Notes: generated by a model not told the origin, from the sequence alone. Shown: positions 45,324 through 54,962, counted from the stretch's first letter. The stretch is DNA of 64,000 nucleotides from JACKHO01 sp041398745 (GCA_041398745.1 JAWKUB010000007.1:62001-126000), one strand, 5' to 3'. Numbers and translations are program-made.

Positions 45324-46940
45324 ATGACGCAACTCACCTATCAGCCGCGTCGCCGTTATTTGACTCGTTTTCATCCCAAACGGGTCCCGCACATGTTCAC
45401 TGATGTGCTGGTACTTGGATCGGGGATTGCAGGAATTCGGGCCGCGCTGGAAATCGATCCGTCATTGCGGGTCGTGGTCGTCACGAAGGATCAGGTTGAG
45501 CTTTCCAATAGTGCATGGGCTCAAGGGGGCATCGCCGGCGTCCTCGATCCCTCCGATGCCATTCAGAACCACGTGGCCGACACCATTTCCGCCGGCGCCG
45601 GTTTATGCGACGCAGAGGTCGTGGAAAAAGTTGTCGAAGCAGCTCCCCGACTCATTCGTGAACTGTCGGAGTTCGGAGCACGCTTCGACCAGAAAGATGG
45701 TCACATCGCGCTCACCACCGAAGGCGGCCACAGCCATCCTCGCGTCGCCCATGCCTTGGGAGATGCGACGGGCAAAGAGGTCATGCGGGCCCTTATCGAA
45801 AAGGCCCGCGGTTCGTCCTGGAACGAAATCTGGGAACGGACTTTTACTATCGACTTGCTGACGCATGAAGGAGAGTGCAAAGGGGCCCTTGTCTGGAATG
45901 CGGAACACGGCAAGACGCTGGTCTGGGCGAAGCAGACCATTCTTTGTACAGGCGGGGCAGGGCGGTTGTTTCGCGAAACCACCAACCCCAATATTGCCAC
46001 AGCCGACGGACATGCCATTGCGTACCGGGCCGGGGCCAAACTGCGCGACATGGAAATGATGCAGTTCCATCCCACAGTGTTGTACATCGCGGGAAGTTCG
46101 CGGCATCTCATCTCGGAAGCCGTGCGTGGTGAAGGGGCTTATCTGGTCGACGCCCAGGGGCACCGCTTCATGTTCGAGTACGACGAACGGGGCGAACTCG
46201 CGCCGCGTGACATCGTCAGCCGGGCAATTACTGACCAAATGGACAAGACGCGGCATCCTTGCGTCTATCTGGATTTGACTCACTTGCCGGACGACCTGGT
46301 CAACAGCCGGTTTCCGCACATCAGCAAGGTGTGTCAGGAGTTCGGCCTCGATTTGAATCGCGACCGTATTCCCGTGCGTCCCGGTGCCCACTACATGATT
46401 GGTGGTGTCGAAGTTGACCTTGAAGGCCGAACCTCGTTGCCTGGGCTGTGGGCAGCAGGCGAGGCAACTTCCAGTGGTTTACACGGCGCCAATCGACTGG
46501 CATCGAACAGTCTGCTGGAGGGCCTGTATTACGGAATTCAGGCCGGAAAGGGAGCCTCACAAGCAGCGTTGGGAATCCCCGATCGATTCAACGTCATCCC
46601 GCTGGAATCGGACTGGCCGGAACCGAGCAACCTACGTGAACTGAATCTCGTTGACCTGCAGAATTCTCTCAGTTCAGTAATGTGGCGCAATGTGGGAATC
46701 CACCGAGATCACGAGGGACTCACCGCTGCCGCCGCGCAGGTCGATTTCTGGGAACGCTTCGTGTCGCAGCGCGAGTTTGCCACACCTGAAGGCTGGGAAC
46801 TACAGAACATGATGCTCGTTGCTCGTACCATGATTGAATCGGCCAACGCTCGCCGCGAGAGCCGCGGTGTTCATTACCGCACCGACTATTCCGAAACGCT
46901 TGAGCCCTGTCCTGGGCACGTTTCCATCCAAAACTCGTAG
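45324..46940 (+). CDS. nadB: L-aspartate oxidase NadB
   Basis: The 538-residue flavoprotein has the FAD-binding GSGIAGIRAALE at about 33-44, NSAWAQGGIAGVL, the active-site region GAHYMIGGVEVDLEGRTS and the FAD-binding GEATSSGLHGANRLASNS. It oxidises aspartate to iminoaspartate, the first step of NAD synthesis; NadA and NadC are not in the window. Its TAG stop at 46938-46940 is part of a dispersed repeat, so the end of the protein may be shortened or altered slightly; the C-terminus is close to family length, so activity should not be lost. Confidence 0.93.
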   Translation: MTQLTYQPRRRYLTRFHPKRVPHMFTDVLVLGSGIAGIRAALEIDPSLRVVVVTKDQVELSNSAWAQGGIAGVLDPSDAIQNHVADTISAGAGLCDAEVVEKVVEAAPRLIRELSEFGARFDQKDGHIALTTEGGHSHPRVAHALGDATGKEVMRALIEKARGSSWNEIWERTFTIDLLTHEGECKGALVWNAEHGKTLVWAKQTILCTGGAGRLFRETTNPNIATADGHAIAYRAGAKLRDMEMMQFHPTVLYIAGSSRHLISEAVRGEGAYLVDAQGHRFMFEYDERGELAPRDIVSRAITDQMDKTRHPCVYLDLTHLPDDLVNSRFPHISKVCQEFGLDLNRDRIPVRPGAHYMIGGVEVDLEGRTSLPGLWAAGEATSSGLHGANRLASNSLLEGLYYGIQAGKGASQAALGIPDRFNVIPLESDWPEPSNLRELNLVDLQNSLSSVMWRNVGIHRDHEGLTAAAAQVDFWERFVSQREFATPEGWELQNMMLVARTMIESANARRESRGVHYRTDYSETLEPCPGHVSIQNS

Positions 46941-47072
46941 GGTGGGTGAAGTCCGCGTCAAATTGTGCAGTGCGTTGCACATGTCATCTCATGCGACGAA
47001 CAGTGTGTCATTCCGAATTCATCGAAATCGCGGACGTAACCCACCATCACACGGTGACGTGTTTCACACAAC
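46937..47072 (-). repeat. Dispersed palindrome-ended repeat, copy 3
   Basis: It starts GTAGGGTGGGTGAAGTCCGCG and carries CGCGGACGTAACCCACC, then ends TTTCACACAAC, matching copy 1 read on the other strand. The G-TAG at its start supplies the nadB stop. Confidence 0.78.
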
Positions 47073-47110
47073 TTGTCGAGTTCTGAGAATGAGTCGCGTG
47101 AATCGAGCGA

Positions 47111-48403
47111 TCAGGAGTCTGCGCTTTCCGGGTCTGACTCGGGTGGTTTGATGTTCAAGGCCCAACGCGTGTAGGGGCCAATCGTCAGTCCCTGCACAAT
47201 GATGGAAAAGACCACAATGACGTAGGTCACTGCGATGAGTAAATCGCGTTCGTGAACGGGATGACCTTCTTCCGTCGTACGACCAATCGAGAGGGCCAAC
47301 GCGACGGAAATTCCACCACGCAGGCCACCCCATGTCAGGATTTGCACCGTCTTGGGATGAAACTTGTACCAGTCGTCCAGTCGGCTGAGCGGTAGTTTGA
47401 TGGCGGCGTAACGAGCAAGGAGCACGGCGGGCACCAGCAGCGCGGCCGCCATCAAATGCCTGGCATTGAATTCCAGAATGAGCACTTCCAGGCCAATGAG
47501 CACGAATAGCACCGAGTTCAAAATCTCATCGATGAGTTCCCAGAACCGGTCGAGGTTCTTCACCGTATTCTCCGACATGGCGAATGAGCGGCCATGATTT
47601 CCAATCAAAAGTCCGGCACACACCATCGCAATTGGACCCGAAATGTGCAGATGATGAGCCAGTGAATAACCACCCGCGACCATCGCCAGCGAAATGAGGA
47701 TTTCAACCGAGTAATTGTCGAGGCTGCGGAGCATGAGGTAACCGACATACCCAATGAGGAGACCGAAGAGGACGCCTCCCACCGCTTCCTGGAGAAACAG
47801 GACGGCCAGATGCTGGGGATCGAACCCATGCTCGCCACTGGCGATTTCCCAAATGCCGAGGAAAATCACCACGCCCACGCCGTCGTTAAAGAGCGACTCG
47901 CCAGCAATCTTGGTTTCCAGTTCTTTGGGTGCTCCCACACTTTTCAATATGGAGAGCACGGCAATGGGATCGGTCGGTGAAATGAGCGCCCCGAACAGCA
48001 AACAATAAATCGGCGGAATGCCAATGCCCAGTCCCCAGAAGACGGCCCAGGACAAGCCAGCCACAAAGAGCGTGGACAGCACAACCCCTAGCGTCGCGAG
48101 GATGGCAATGGGCCATTTCTCTCGTTTGAGGTCTTCGAGGTTGATATGCAACGCTCCGGCAAATAGCAGGAAGCCGAGCATGCCCTCCATCAACGTTTCG
48201 GTGAAATTGATTTCCGCGACCAAGCGTTCCGCATGATCCAGCAAGCCGGGATAGTATTTCCCGGCACCAATCAAACCGAGCGAAAAGAGCAGCGCGACGA
48301 CCATCAGGCCAATGGTCGTCGGGAGCTTCAGCCACTTTGCATTGATGAAACTGAAAACAGCCGCGCAGGTGAGCAGCAGTGAGAATAATTCCAAGAGTTC
48401 CAT
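47111..48403 (-). CDS. Na+/H+ antiporter, CPA1/NhaP family
   Basis: The 430-residue protein has about twelve helices and the CPA1 motifs LISPTDPIAVLSIL and IAGESLFNDGVGVVIFL, where the Asn-Asp pair of the second sits in the ion site. It exchanges cytoplasmic sodium (or potassium) for protons. The C-terminal tail after the last helix is short and acidic. It is next to glgC on the same strand after a 69-nt gap and is not necessarily coupled to it. Confidence 0.92.
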   Translation of the reverse strand: MELLELFSLLLTCAAVFSFINAKWLKLPTTIGLMVVALLFSLGLIGAGKYYPGLLDHAERLVAEINFTETLMEGMLGFLLFAGALHINLEDLKREKWPIAILATLGVVLSTLFVAGLSWAVFWGLGIGIPPIYCLLFGALISPTDPIAVLSILKSVGAPKELETKIAGESLFNDGVGVVIFLGIWEIASGEHGFDPQHLAVLFLQEAVGGVLFGLLIGYVGYLMLRSLDNYSVEILISLAMVAGGYSLAHHLHISGPIAMVCAGLLIGNHGRSFAMSENTVKNLDRFWELIDEILNSVLFVLIGLEVLILEFNARHLMAAALLVPAVLLARYAAIKLPLSRLDDWYKFHPKTVQILTWGGLRGGISVALALSIGRTTEEGHPVHERDLLIAVTYVIVVFSIIVQGLTIGPYTRWALNIKPPESDPESADS

Positions 48404-48472
48404 GAACTATTCTTTCACTTCACCAGCGTCTGATTTCCGTGGATGTCGTCCGGACTGTCAGCAATCACGACA

Positions 48473-49768
48473 TCAGGCATGATCTTCAATGCGCCAGCCA
48501 TCGGGCAGCACGGTTCCGCGTGGAACGCACATGACGCCGTCACGATAAATTAGCGGACCGAATTCCTTCATGTCCGGAGTTCCCTCGGGAATGACGACTC
48601 GCACGTTCTTACCAATGCGGCAGTTCTTGTCGACAATGGCGCCGTCGATGACGGTGCCGTCACCAATGCCAAGCGGAGGGGCGTCTTTGATATCGGTCTG
48701 GCTACGTGGGTCAGTGTTGAAGTAGTCAGACCCCATAATGACCGTATTGCTGATGTGCGCGTTGCGGCCAATTGAGCAGCGCAATCCGACCGAACTGCCT
48801 TCGATTTTGCTTCCTTCGAGGATTTGGCACCCGTCGGCAATGAGGCTTCCCGTAATGGTCGCGCCGTCTACCCGGGTTGGCGGGAGGAAACGAGGTCGCG
48901 TGTAGATGGGGGCACTGTAGTCATCCATCGAGAACGGCGGGTTCGGCGAGGCGAGCGCGAGGTTTGCGTCGTAGAACGCTTTGATGGTTCCGATGTCTTC
49001 CCAATAGCCATCGAACAAGTGTGTTTGTACTCGTCGGGCACGCATGCAGGCTGGGAACACTTCCTTGCCAAAATCCTCATAGGTGGTCTTCTCGAGCAGA
49101 TCGATCAGCACGTCCCGGTTGAACAGGTAAATCCCCATGCTGGCAAGACAAGTACGCCCCCTGCTTTCAATGCCGCGCGCATCGAGCCAGGCTGGTTCCG
49201 TGCGAACCATATCGAGTTCTTTTTTCGTCTTTGGCTTCTCGAGGAAACCCATAACGCGGCCGCTGTCGTCCAGTCGCATAATCCCGAAGCCCGCTGCCTG
49301 TTCTTCGTCAACAGGAAGCGCCGCAATGGTGACGTCAGCTTTACTGGCTTTGTGAGTCTCCAGCATTTGACGATAGTCCATGCGATACAACTGATCGCCA
49401 GACAAAATAAGCACGTAATCAATACCCGGCTGCTGCAAATACCGAATTTGCTTGCGAACGGCGTCGGCCGTTCCCTGGTACCAGTCTTCCCCGGCGAAGG
49501 TCTGCTGGGCTGCCAGGATTTCGACGAATCCACGGTGGTAAGGATCGAAGTTGTATGTCTGCCGAATGTGGCGGTGCAGACTCACCGAGTTGAACTGCGT
49601 GAGCAGATAAATGCGACGGATGTCACTGTTAATGCAGTTGGAAATCGGAATGTCGATGAGCCGATACTTGCCACCGAGGGGCACAGCTGGCTTCGCCCGC
49701 TCGGTGGTAAGCGGCATGAGCCGAGTTCCTTTACCACCACCCATAATGACACTGACGAGATTTTCCAT
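48473..49768 (-). CDS. glgC: Glucose-1-phosphate adenylyltransferase
   Basis: The 431-residue enzyme has the nucleotide-binding GGGKGTRLMPLT at about 10-21, substrate regions such as PAVPLGGKYRLIDIPISNC and GTADAVRKQIRYL, and the C-terminal left-handed beta-helix (HISNTVIMGSDYFNTD). It makes ADP-glucose for glycogen synthesis. Other glg genes are not in the window. Confidence 0.94.
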   Translation of the reverse strand: MENLVSVIMGGGKGTRLMPLTTERAKPAVPLGGKYRLIDIPISNCINSDIRRIYLLTQFNSVSLHRHIRQTYNFDPYHRGFVEILAAQQTFAGEDWYQGTADAVRKQIRYLQQPGIDYVLILSGDQLYRMDYRQMLETHKASKADVTIAALPVDEEQAAGFGIMRLDDSGRVMGFLEKPKTKKELDMVRTEPAWLDARGIESRGRTCLASMGIYLFNRDVLIDLLEKTTYEDFGKEVFPACMRARRVQTHLFDGYWEDIGTIKAFYDANLALASPNPPFSMDDYSAPIYTRPRFLPPTRVDGATITGSLIADGCQILEGSKIEGSSVGLRCSIGRNAHISNTVIMGSDYFNTDPRSQTDIKDAPPLGIGDGTVIDGAIVDKNCRIGKNVRVVIPEGTPDMKEFGPLIYRDGVMCVPRGTVLPDGWRIEDHA

Positions 49769-49859
49769 GTCTGACCACTGTTTCGGTTGAAATCGGCAAA
49801 TGTTGATGTGTCTTTCCCCGTGCGGATTGTGTCATGCGCTACGCATTGACGCAATTGAG

Positions 49860-51650
49860 TCAGTCACGGAGTGCGTCAAGTTCTTCCCAGCGGGCATAGG
49901 CTGCCTCAATTTCGGTATTAAGGGCCTGCAGCCTCGATGTCGCTTCAGCAATTCTCTCGCCTGAACCTCGGAAAAACTCAGGACTACTCATCAGTTCGTT
50001 GAGTTCCGACTGCTCGGTCTCCAGACGCTCCAGTTTCTGAGGCAGTTCTTCCAGTTCACGTTTTTCGTGAAAGGCAAGACGGCGTGGACGAGATTTCTGT
50101 TTCGGAGAATCTGCCGACTGTTTGGTTGCGGTCGGCGCTTCCAACTTTGGTGTCTTGCGTTGATTGAGGTAGTCGTCATAGCCACCCACATATTCGTGGA
50201 TGATTCCATTTCCCTCGAACACAAGCGTGCTGGTCACCACATTATTGAGAAATGCCCGGTCATGGCTGACAAGCAGTAACGTTCCCTCATAGTTGGCGAC
50301 CAGTTCTTCCAGCAGTTCGATGGTTTCTGCATCGAGGTCGTTCGTCGGTTCGTCGAGAATGAGCAAATTGGATGGCTTCTTGAACAGGCGTGCGAGCAGT
50401 AGTCGGTTGCGTTCACCACCGGAAAGAAATCGGGCGGGCTGCCGGGCACGATCAGGCGAGAACAGGAAGTCCTGCAGGTAACCCATAATGTGCTTGCTGC
50501 GTCCGTTAATGGTAATGGTCTGCTGTCCCTCACCGACATTATCCGCCACCGACAGTTCATCGTCGATTTGTTCCCGCAGTTGATCAAAGTAAATCACCTG
50601 CAGGTTCGTGCCATGACGAACGGAACCCTCTTGCGGATCAAGGTTCCCAAGCAAAATCTTAAGGAGCGTACTCTTTCCGGCCCCGTTCTGTCCGATGATG
50701 CCAATTCGGTCGCCCCGCGACATTGTCGCCGAAAAATCCTTGATGAGCGGTTTGTCCTCGTATTCAAAGGAAATACTCTTCGCCTCAATAACGAGACGAC
50801 CGGAGCGCTCCGCTGAGTTGACTTCCATGGAAACATTTCCGAGCGACTCGCGTCGTTCGAGTCGGTCACGACGCATTTGCTTCAGCGCCCGTACGCGGCC
50901 TTCGTTACGAGTACGACGGGCCTTAATTCCCTGGCGAATCCACGCTTCCTCCTCGGCCAGTTTCTTGTCGAACAGCTTGTTTTGCTGCTCTTCCGCATTC
51001 TGAGCCTGCTCGCGGCGTTCCAGAAATGTGCGGTAGTCGCAGGTCCAGTCAAACAGGCGCGCCCGGTCGATTTCCAAAATGCGCGTTGCCAATGCCTGGA
51101 GAAAAACACGGTCGTGCGTAATGAACAGCAAGCTGCCCGCAAATTTTTTGAGAAAGCCTTCGAGCCAGGTAATGCTGTCGATGTCGAGGTGGTTAGTTGG
51201 TTCGTCGAGAATCAACAAGTCCGGTTCTGTGGCCAGAGCACGGGCCAGCAATACGCGGCGTTTCATTCCGGAGGAGAGAGCATCGAAGGGCTCCTCTTCG
51301 TTAAGGCCCATCATTTTCAGCTGACGAGAAACGGCCTGATCGAGTTGCCATTCGCTGTCATCTGGCTTCGCGAACTCAAGATTTTGAGCAGCGACTTGAA
51401 AGACCGTAAGTTCATTCCCTTCCGGAACGTCCTGAACCAGTTGTCCAATTCGTAAGCTCTTTTCCCGCCAGATTTCTCCCTCGTCTGGCTCAACTTCACC
51501 CAGAATCAGCTTCAGCAGAGTCGATTTCCCCGCTCCGTTTCGGCCCAGCAGGCCAATCCGTTCGCCCGGTTCGATTTCGAGGTCAAACTTTTCAATCAGG
51601 GGACGCCCGCCCCAGCCAAACGTCACGCCACGCAGGCTCACCAACGACAT
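49860..51650 (-). CDS. uup: ABC-F ATPase (Uup-like)
   Basis: The start at 51650 has a GGAGAGA site and gives 596 residues; a start four codons upstream is less likely. Two ABC domains in one chain without membrane helices define ABC-F: Walker A GRNGAGKSTLLK and GQNGAGKSTLLK, signatures LSSGMKRRVLLAR and LSGGERNRLLLAR, Walker B LLILDEPTNHLD and LLILDEPTNDLD. The last 70 residues (from RRLAFHEKRELEELPQKLE) form the coiled-coil tail of the Uup type, which binds branched DNA or ribosomes. Role: ribosome rescue or DNA maintenance, cytoplasmic. Confidence 0.92.
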   Translation of the reverse strand: MSLVSLRGVTFGWGGRPLIEKFDLEIEPGERIGLLGRNGAGKSTLLKLILGEVEPDEGEIWREKSLRIGQLVQDVPEGNELTVFQVAAQNLEFAKPDDSEWQLDQAVSRQLKMMGLNEEEPFDALSSGMKRRVLLARALATEPDLLILDEPTNHLDIDSITWLEGFLKKFAGSLLFITHDRVFLQALATRILEIDRARLFDWTCDYRTFLERREQAQNAEEQQNKLFDKKLAEEEAWIRQGIKARRTRNEGRVRALKQMRRDRLERRESLGNVSMEVNSAERSGRLVIEAKSISFEYEDKPLIKDFSATMSRGDRIGIIGQNGAGKSTLLKILLGNLDPQEGSVRHGTNLQVIYFDQLREQIDDELSVADNVGEGQQTITINGRSKHIMGYLQDFLFSPDRARQPARFLSGGERNRLLLARLFKKPSNLLILDEPTNDLDAETIELLEELVANYEGTLLLVSHDRAFLNNVVTSTLVFEGNGIIHEYVGGYDDYLNQRKTPKLEAPTATKQSADSPKQKSRPRRLAFHEKRELEELPQKLERLETEQSELNELMSSPEFFRGSGERIAEATSRLQALNTEIEAAYARWEELDALRD

Positions 51651-51714
51651 CACTCTCTCCATACGGTTGTGTACGGAGAGAGTGTAGTGAGTTTCAGAGC
51701 GGTGCGTGAGCGAA

Positions 51715-51731
51715 GAAAATGTGGCATTTTC
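51715..51731 (-). terminator. Candidate terminator between the P-II gene and uup
   Basis: GAAAATG and CATTTTC form a perfect 7-bp stem with a 3-nt loop, 40 nt beyond the stop of the P-II gene at 51771. The stem is AT-rich and the following T-run on the minus strand is weak, so this is uncertain. Confidence 0.3.
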
Positions 51732-51770
51732 CCGCCGAAGCTTCGACGCACTACCTATGTCTTGCCGTGC

Positions 51771-52109
51771 TTAGACGGCATCGCTGCCGTTTTCTCCCGT
51801 ACGAATACGGATGACTTCTTCCAGCGGAGAGATGAAGATTTTTCCGTCTCCCACCTTACCTGTGCGGGCAGCTTCCGTAATTGCGGAGACAGCGGCTTCC
51901 ACCTCGGCGTCGTCCACCACAATTTCCAGTTTCAGTTTCGGCAGGAAGTCGACGGTGTATTCCGCACCTCGATATTGTTCCTTGTGGCCACGTTGCCGAC
52001 CAAATCCTCGGACTTCGCCGACGGTCATGCCGGAAATGCCTTTTTCGGTCAAGGCGTTCTTCACTTCTTCCAATTTGAAGTGCCGGATAATTGCTTCAAT
52101 CTTTTTCAT
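51771..52109 (-). CDS. glnB: P-II nitrogen regulatory protein (copy 1)
   Basis: The 112-residue protein starts MKKIEAIIRHFKLEEV and keeps all P-II marks: FGRQRGHKEQYRGAEY with T-loop Tyr51 and the C-terminal GKVGDGKIFISP and RIRTGE. It senses 2-oxoglutarate and ATP/ADP and would regulate AmtB and other partners. It is the third gene after amtB and the second P-II gene. The differences from its neighbour are mostly in the first 50 and the last 40 residues. Confidence 0.95.
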   Translation of the reverse strand: MKKIEAIIRHFKLEEVKNALTEKGISGMTVGEVRGFGRQRGHKEQYRGAEYTVDFLPKLKLEIVVDDAEVEAAVSAITEAARTGKVGDGKIFISPLEEVIRIRTGENGSDAV

Positions 52110-52169
52110 GTCACTATTCTGGTTGGATTACTACGAGCGCGGCGTAATCAATGCGAATTGCCGCCTATA

Positions 52170-52508
52170 TTAAAGAGATTCGCCCCCGGTCTCACCCGTG
52201 CGAATTCGCACAGAGTCGGTCAGGTTGCTGACGAAAATCTTTCCGTCTCCGACCTGACCAGTGCGGGCTGTACGCAAAATGGCATCGACTGCCCCCTGAA
52301 GTTCTTCGTCGGCCACGACCACTTCCACTTTCACTTTCGGCACAAAGTCGACGGTGTATTCCGCACCTCGATACTGTTCCTTGTGTCCCTTTTGTCGACC
52401 GAAACCGCGAACTTCACTGACAGTCATCCCCTGGGCACCAGCCGCAGTGAGAGCGTCTTTGACATCTTCGACCTTGAAGTGTCGAATAATTGCCTCAATC
52501 TTTTTCAT
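52170..52508 (-). CDS. glnK: P-II nitrogen regulatory protein (copy 2)
   Basis: This 112-residue protein is very like copy 1: FGRQKGHKEQYRGAEY with Tyr51, GQVGDGKIFVSN and VRIRTGE. It directly follows amtB on the minus strand, with 114 nt and a hairpin between, which fits the glnK-amtB pairing of most bacteria. Both copies keep the T-loop needed to plug AmtB. Confidence 0.95.
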   Translation of the reverse strand: MKKIEAIIRHFKVEDVKDALTAAGAQGMTVSEVRGFGRQKGHKEQYRGAEYTVDFVPKVKVEVVVADEELQGAVDAILRTARTGQVGDGKIFVSNLTDSVRIRTGETGGESL

Positions 52509-52579
52509 GATTCATGCTTTCAAATACGGCTGAACTCAACTGAAACTTTGACAGTTCTTCCTGTTTCCGGGAAGACGAA

Positions 52580-52599
52580 CCAGTCGAAAAACCGACTGG
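52580..52599 (-). other. Hairpin between amtB and glnK
   Basis: CCAGTCG and CGACTGG form a perfect 7-bp stem with a 6-nt loop, between the amtB stop and the glnK start. No T-run follows on the minus strand, so it may be an RNA-processing or attenuation element that sets the ratio of AmtB to P-II. Confidence 0.4.
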
Positions 52600-52622
52600 C
52601 TCGAATTCCGAAGACACGAAGA

Positions 52623-54092
52623 CTACTGGAAAATGTAACCCTCTTCGCCATGTTGACTGACGTCGAGGCCTTGGATTTCATCATCCTGTGAGACACGCAG
52701 TCCCATTACGGAATCGAGAACCTTCAGTAGGATCACGGTGACAATGACTGCGAATGCCATTGACGCCACCACACTGACGACCTGATTCAAGACCTGGCCA
52801 GGGTTACCATCGATGAGACCATGGTAGTTCCCGGCACTCGCGGCCTTCGTGGCAAACACACCAGCAAGAATGGCGCCCAAAGTGCCGCCAACTCCGTGAA
52901 CTCCGAATGCATCGAGCGAATCGTCGTAGCCAAATCGATTCTTAATCGTCGTACAGGCGAAGAAACAGACGTACCCGGCGGCAAATCCCATGACGATTGC
53001 ATACATCGGACCGACCGATCCAGCCGCCGGTGTAATGCACACCAAACCGGCAACAGCACCAGAACAGGCACCCAGAATACTTGGCTTACCGCGCTCAACC
53101 CACTCGGCAATTGACCAGGAAATGACGCCTGCCGCTGCCGCCATGTGCGTTGAAACAAAGGCGTTAACAGCCAATTCGTTAGCAGCCAGTGCACTACCGG
53201 CATTGAAGCCAAACCAGCCCACCCACAGCAGACCTGCGCCAATGTAGGTGTAAGTCAAATTGTGCGGCGGCATTGGCTCCTGCCCAAATCCGAGGCGTTT
53301 ACCAACGAGGTACGCGCAAACCAGAGCAGAAACCCCAGACGTAATGTGCACGACGGTACCTCCGGCGAAGTCAATTGCTTCATATTCACCTGCGAGAAGC
53401 CAGCCGGAATCGGCCCATACCCAGTGACAAACCGGGCAATAAACCAGCAGGCCCCACAGCGCGCAGAATACGCACATCGTGCTGAACTTCATCCGCTCGG
53501 CAAAAGCACCGCAAATCAGTGCGGGAGTAATAATAAAGAACATCCCCTGGAACATCATGAAGAGTGCTTCTGGAATGTCTCCATGCATCGGGATTCGGTA
53601 CGCCGCGTCATGTGCGGCGGCCTCGGCGGCTTCTTCTGCCGCAGCTGTGGCCTCTTCTTCGCCTGTACCGCTGTTGATGGCTGCCTGCTTCTCCGTTTCC
53701 AGCACTTTCTTGAAAGTCGTTTCGTATTCGGCTTGATCCCATTTTGGCAGCACGCCTTGCAGGCAGACCTGCTTGAAATCACCGAAGTAGGGGTTACTAC
53801 CACTAAAGGCGAAGCTGAATCCAACAACCGCCCAGAGCACCGACATCATTCCCATGAGGAAAATGCACTGCATCATGACGCCCAAAATATTTTTCTTTCG
53901 AACCAGTCCCCCGTAGAAGAGCGCGAGACCTGGTGCTGTCATCATGAGCACGAATGCTGAAGCGACGAGCATCCACGCCGTATTGCCGGGATTAATGTCG
54001 CTGGCCGAACCATAGTCGGCGAAGGCCGCTGATGGCTGTATAAATGTCCATAGAAGTGCAAGGATTCCCCCCGCCATTGCAGTGCGTCGCAT
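52623..54092 (-). CDS. amtB: Ammonium transporter AmtB
   Basis: The 489-residue protein has a signal peptide (GGILALLWTFIQPSAAFA) and eleven helices. Conserved parts include LALFYGGLVRKKN, CPVCHWVWADSGWL and FGVHGVGGTLGAI, in which the His of the two pore positions lie. It conducts ammonium or ammonia into the cell. Between helices 2 and 3 there is an insert of about 65 residues, largely Ala, Glu and Lys (about 100-160), which is absent from E. coli AmtB. The end is an acidic cytoplasmic tail. It heads an operon with two P-II genes. Confidence 0.95.
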   Translation of the reverse strand: MRRTAMAGGILALLWTFIQPSAAFADYGSASDINPGNTAWMLVASAFVLMMTAPGLALFYGGLVRKKNILGVMMQCIFLMGMMSVLWAVVGFSFAFSGSNPYFGDFKQVCLQGVLPKWDQAEYETTFKKVLETEKQAAINSGTGEEEATAAAEEAAEAAAHDAAYRIPMHGDIPEALFMMFQGMFFIITPALICGAFAERMKFSTMCVFCALWGLLVYCPVCHWVWADSGWLLAGEYEAIDFAGGTVVHITSGVSALVCAYLVGKRLGFGQEPMPPHNLTYTYIGAGLLWVGWFGFNAGSALAANELAVNAFVSTHMAAAAGVISWSIAEWVERGKPSILGACSGAVAGLVCITPAAGSVGPMYAIVMGFAAGYVCFFACTTIKNRFGYDDSLDAFGVHGVGGTLGAILAGVFATKAASAGNYHGLIDGNPGQVLNQVVSVVASMAFAVIVTVILLKVLDSVMGLRVSQDDEIQGLDVSQHGEEGYIFQ

Positions 54093-54346
54093 TTGTAACC
54101 TCTTTGAGCGCTAGTGGTTGTTGCATGCCTCGTGATCTGGATGTTCGGAGTGCCAGCCCATGCCCCCATGACGATATTGAGGGCGGGATTTCGAAGCACG
54201 CAATCTCTTCTGTTGTAACTTTTGCAATCTCCGTGCCCATGCACACCGTGCGGCATAAATTCGTCAATTCGCGCTCCAAGTCACGCGGTGGGCGCAACTT
54301 ATCGTACTCGATTTGAACACTTCTTTCCGAGTTACACGGTGAGTTC

Positions 54347-54955
54347 ATGACGACACTCAAGCCTGGCGACATTCTGGCGTGCTACGGAACCGATGTGGCG
54401 AGCCGCTTCATTTCCGGCGTCACCGCCTCGGTCTTTGCGCCGCCGAGGTTGCGGCTTGGCCCCTCTCATGTTGCCATTGCCTGCTCTTGGAACGGCAGCA
54501 CCGTGTGGGTCGAATCCACCACCATGTGCCCACATCCGTGTCTCATTCAACAGACCACGGTACATGGACCTCAGGTACATCGGCCCGAGGATCGATTTCA
54601 GGACTACATCTCCACAAGTGGTCGAGTCGACATATACCGACCGACCCGCATTCATCAGTTCACCGAAGGCGAACTGGAATTGCTGTCGAGGTTGCTGATT
54701 GAAGATGTCGTCGGACGCCCCCGCACTTACGACCTGCCAGCAGCATTGCTATCCGGGACTCGGCTTCTCCAGTTGCTGCAAAACTTTCGCGCTGCAGATC
54801 TCGAGTCTCTGTTCTGCTCCGAACTCATCGCCACAGTCATGATGCGACTCAACCGCATGAGTCATCAAAACCCGGCGCGATTTCATCCCGCCCGCTTGCT
54901 GCGGACGCTCGTCTCCTGCGGCACCTATGAATATGTCGGTACCCGAAACGAATAG
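54347..54955 (+). CDS. Permuted NlpC/P60-like (YiiX-type) protein
   Basis: The 202-residue protein has the order of the permuted papain-like group: GDILACYG near the start, the His in GPSHVAIACSW, and the catalytic Cys late, in LFCSELIATVMM. Relatives such as YiiX and LRAT-like proteins act as amidases or acyltransferases on peptidoglycan or lipids; substrate here is unknown. There is no signal peptide, though the group can act at the membrane. It is directly followed by the metallopeptidase-thioredoxin gene after 7 nt, so the two are likely one transcript. Confidence 0.7.
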   Translation: MTTLKPGDILACYGTDVASRFISGVTASVFAPPRLRLGPSHVAIACSWNGSTVWVESTTMCPHPCLIQQTTVHGPQVHRPEDRFQDYISTSGRVDIYRPTRIHQFTEGELELLSRLLIEDVVGRPRTYDLPAALLSGTRLLQLLQNFRAADLESLFCSELIATVMMRLNRMSHQNPARFHPARLLRTLVSCGTYEYVGTRNE

Positions 54956-54962
54956 GCACGTC

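Noticed and set aside
54093..54346. Possible sigma-54 promoter upstream of amtB
   Set aside because: The best match on the minus strand, ATCACGAGGCATGCA, lacks the essential GG of the -24 box.
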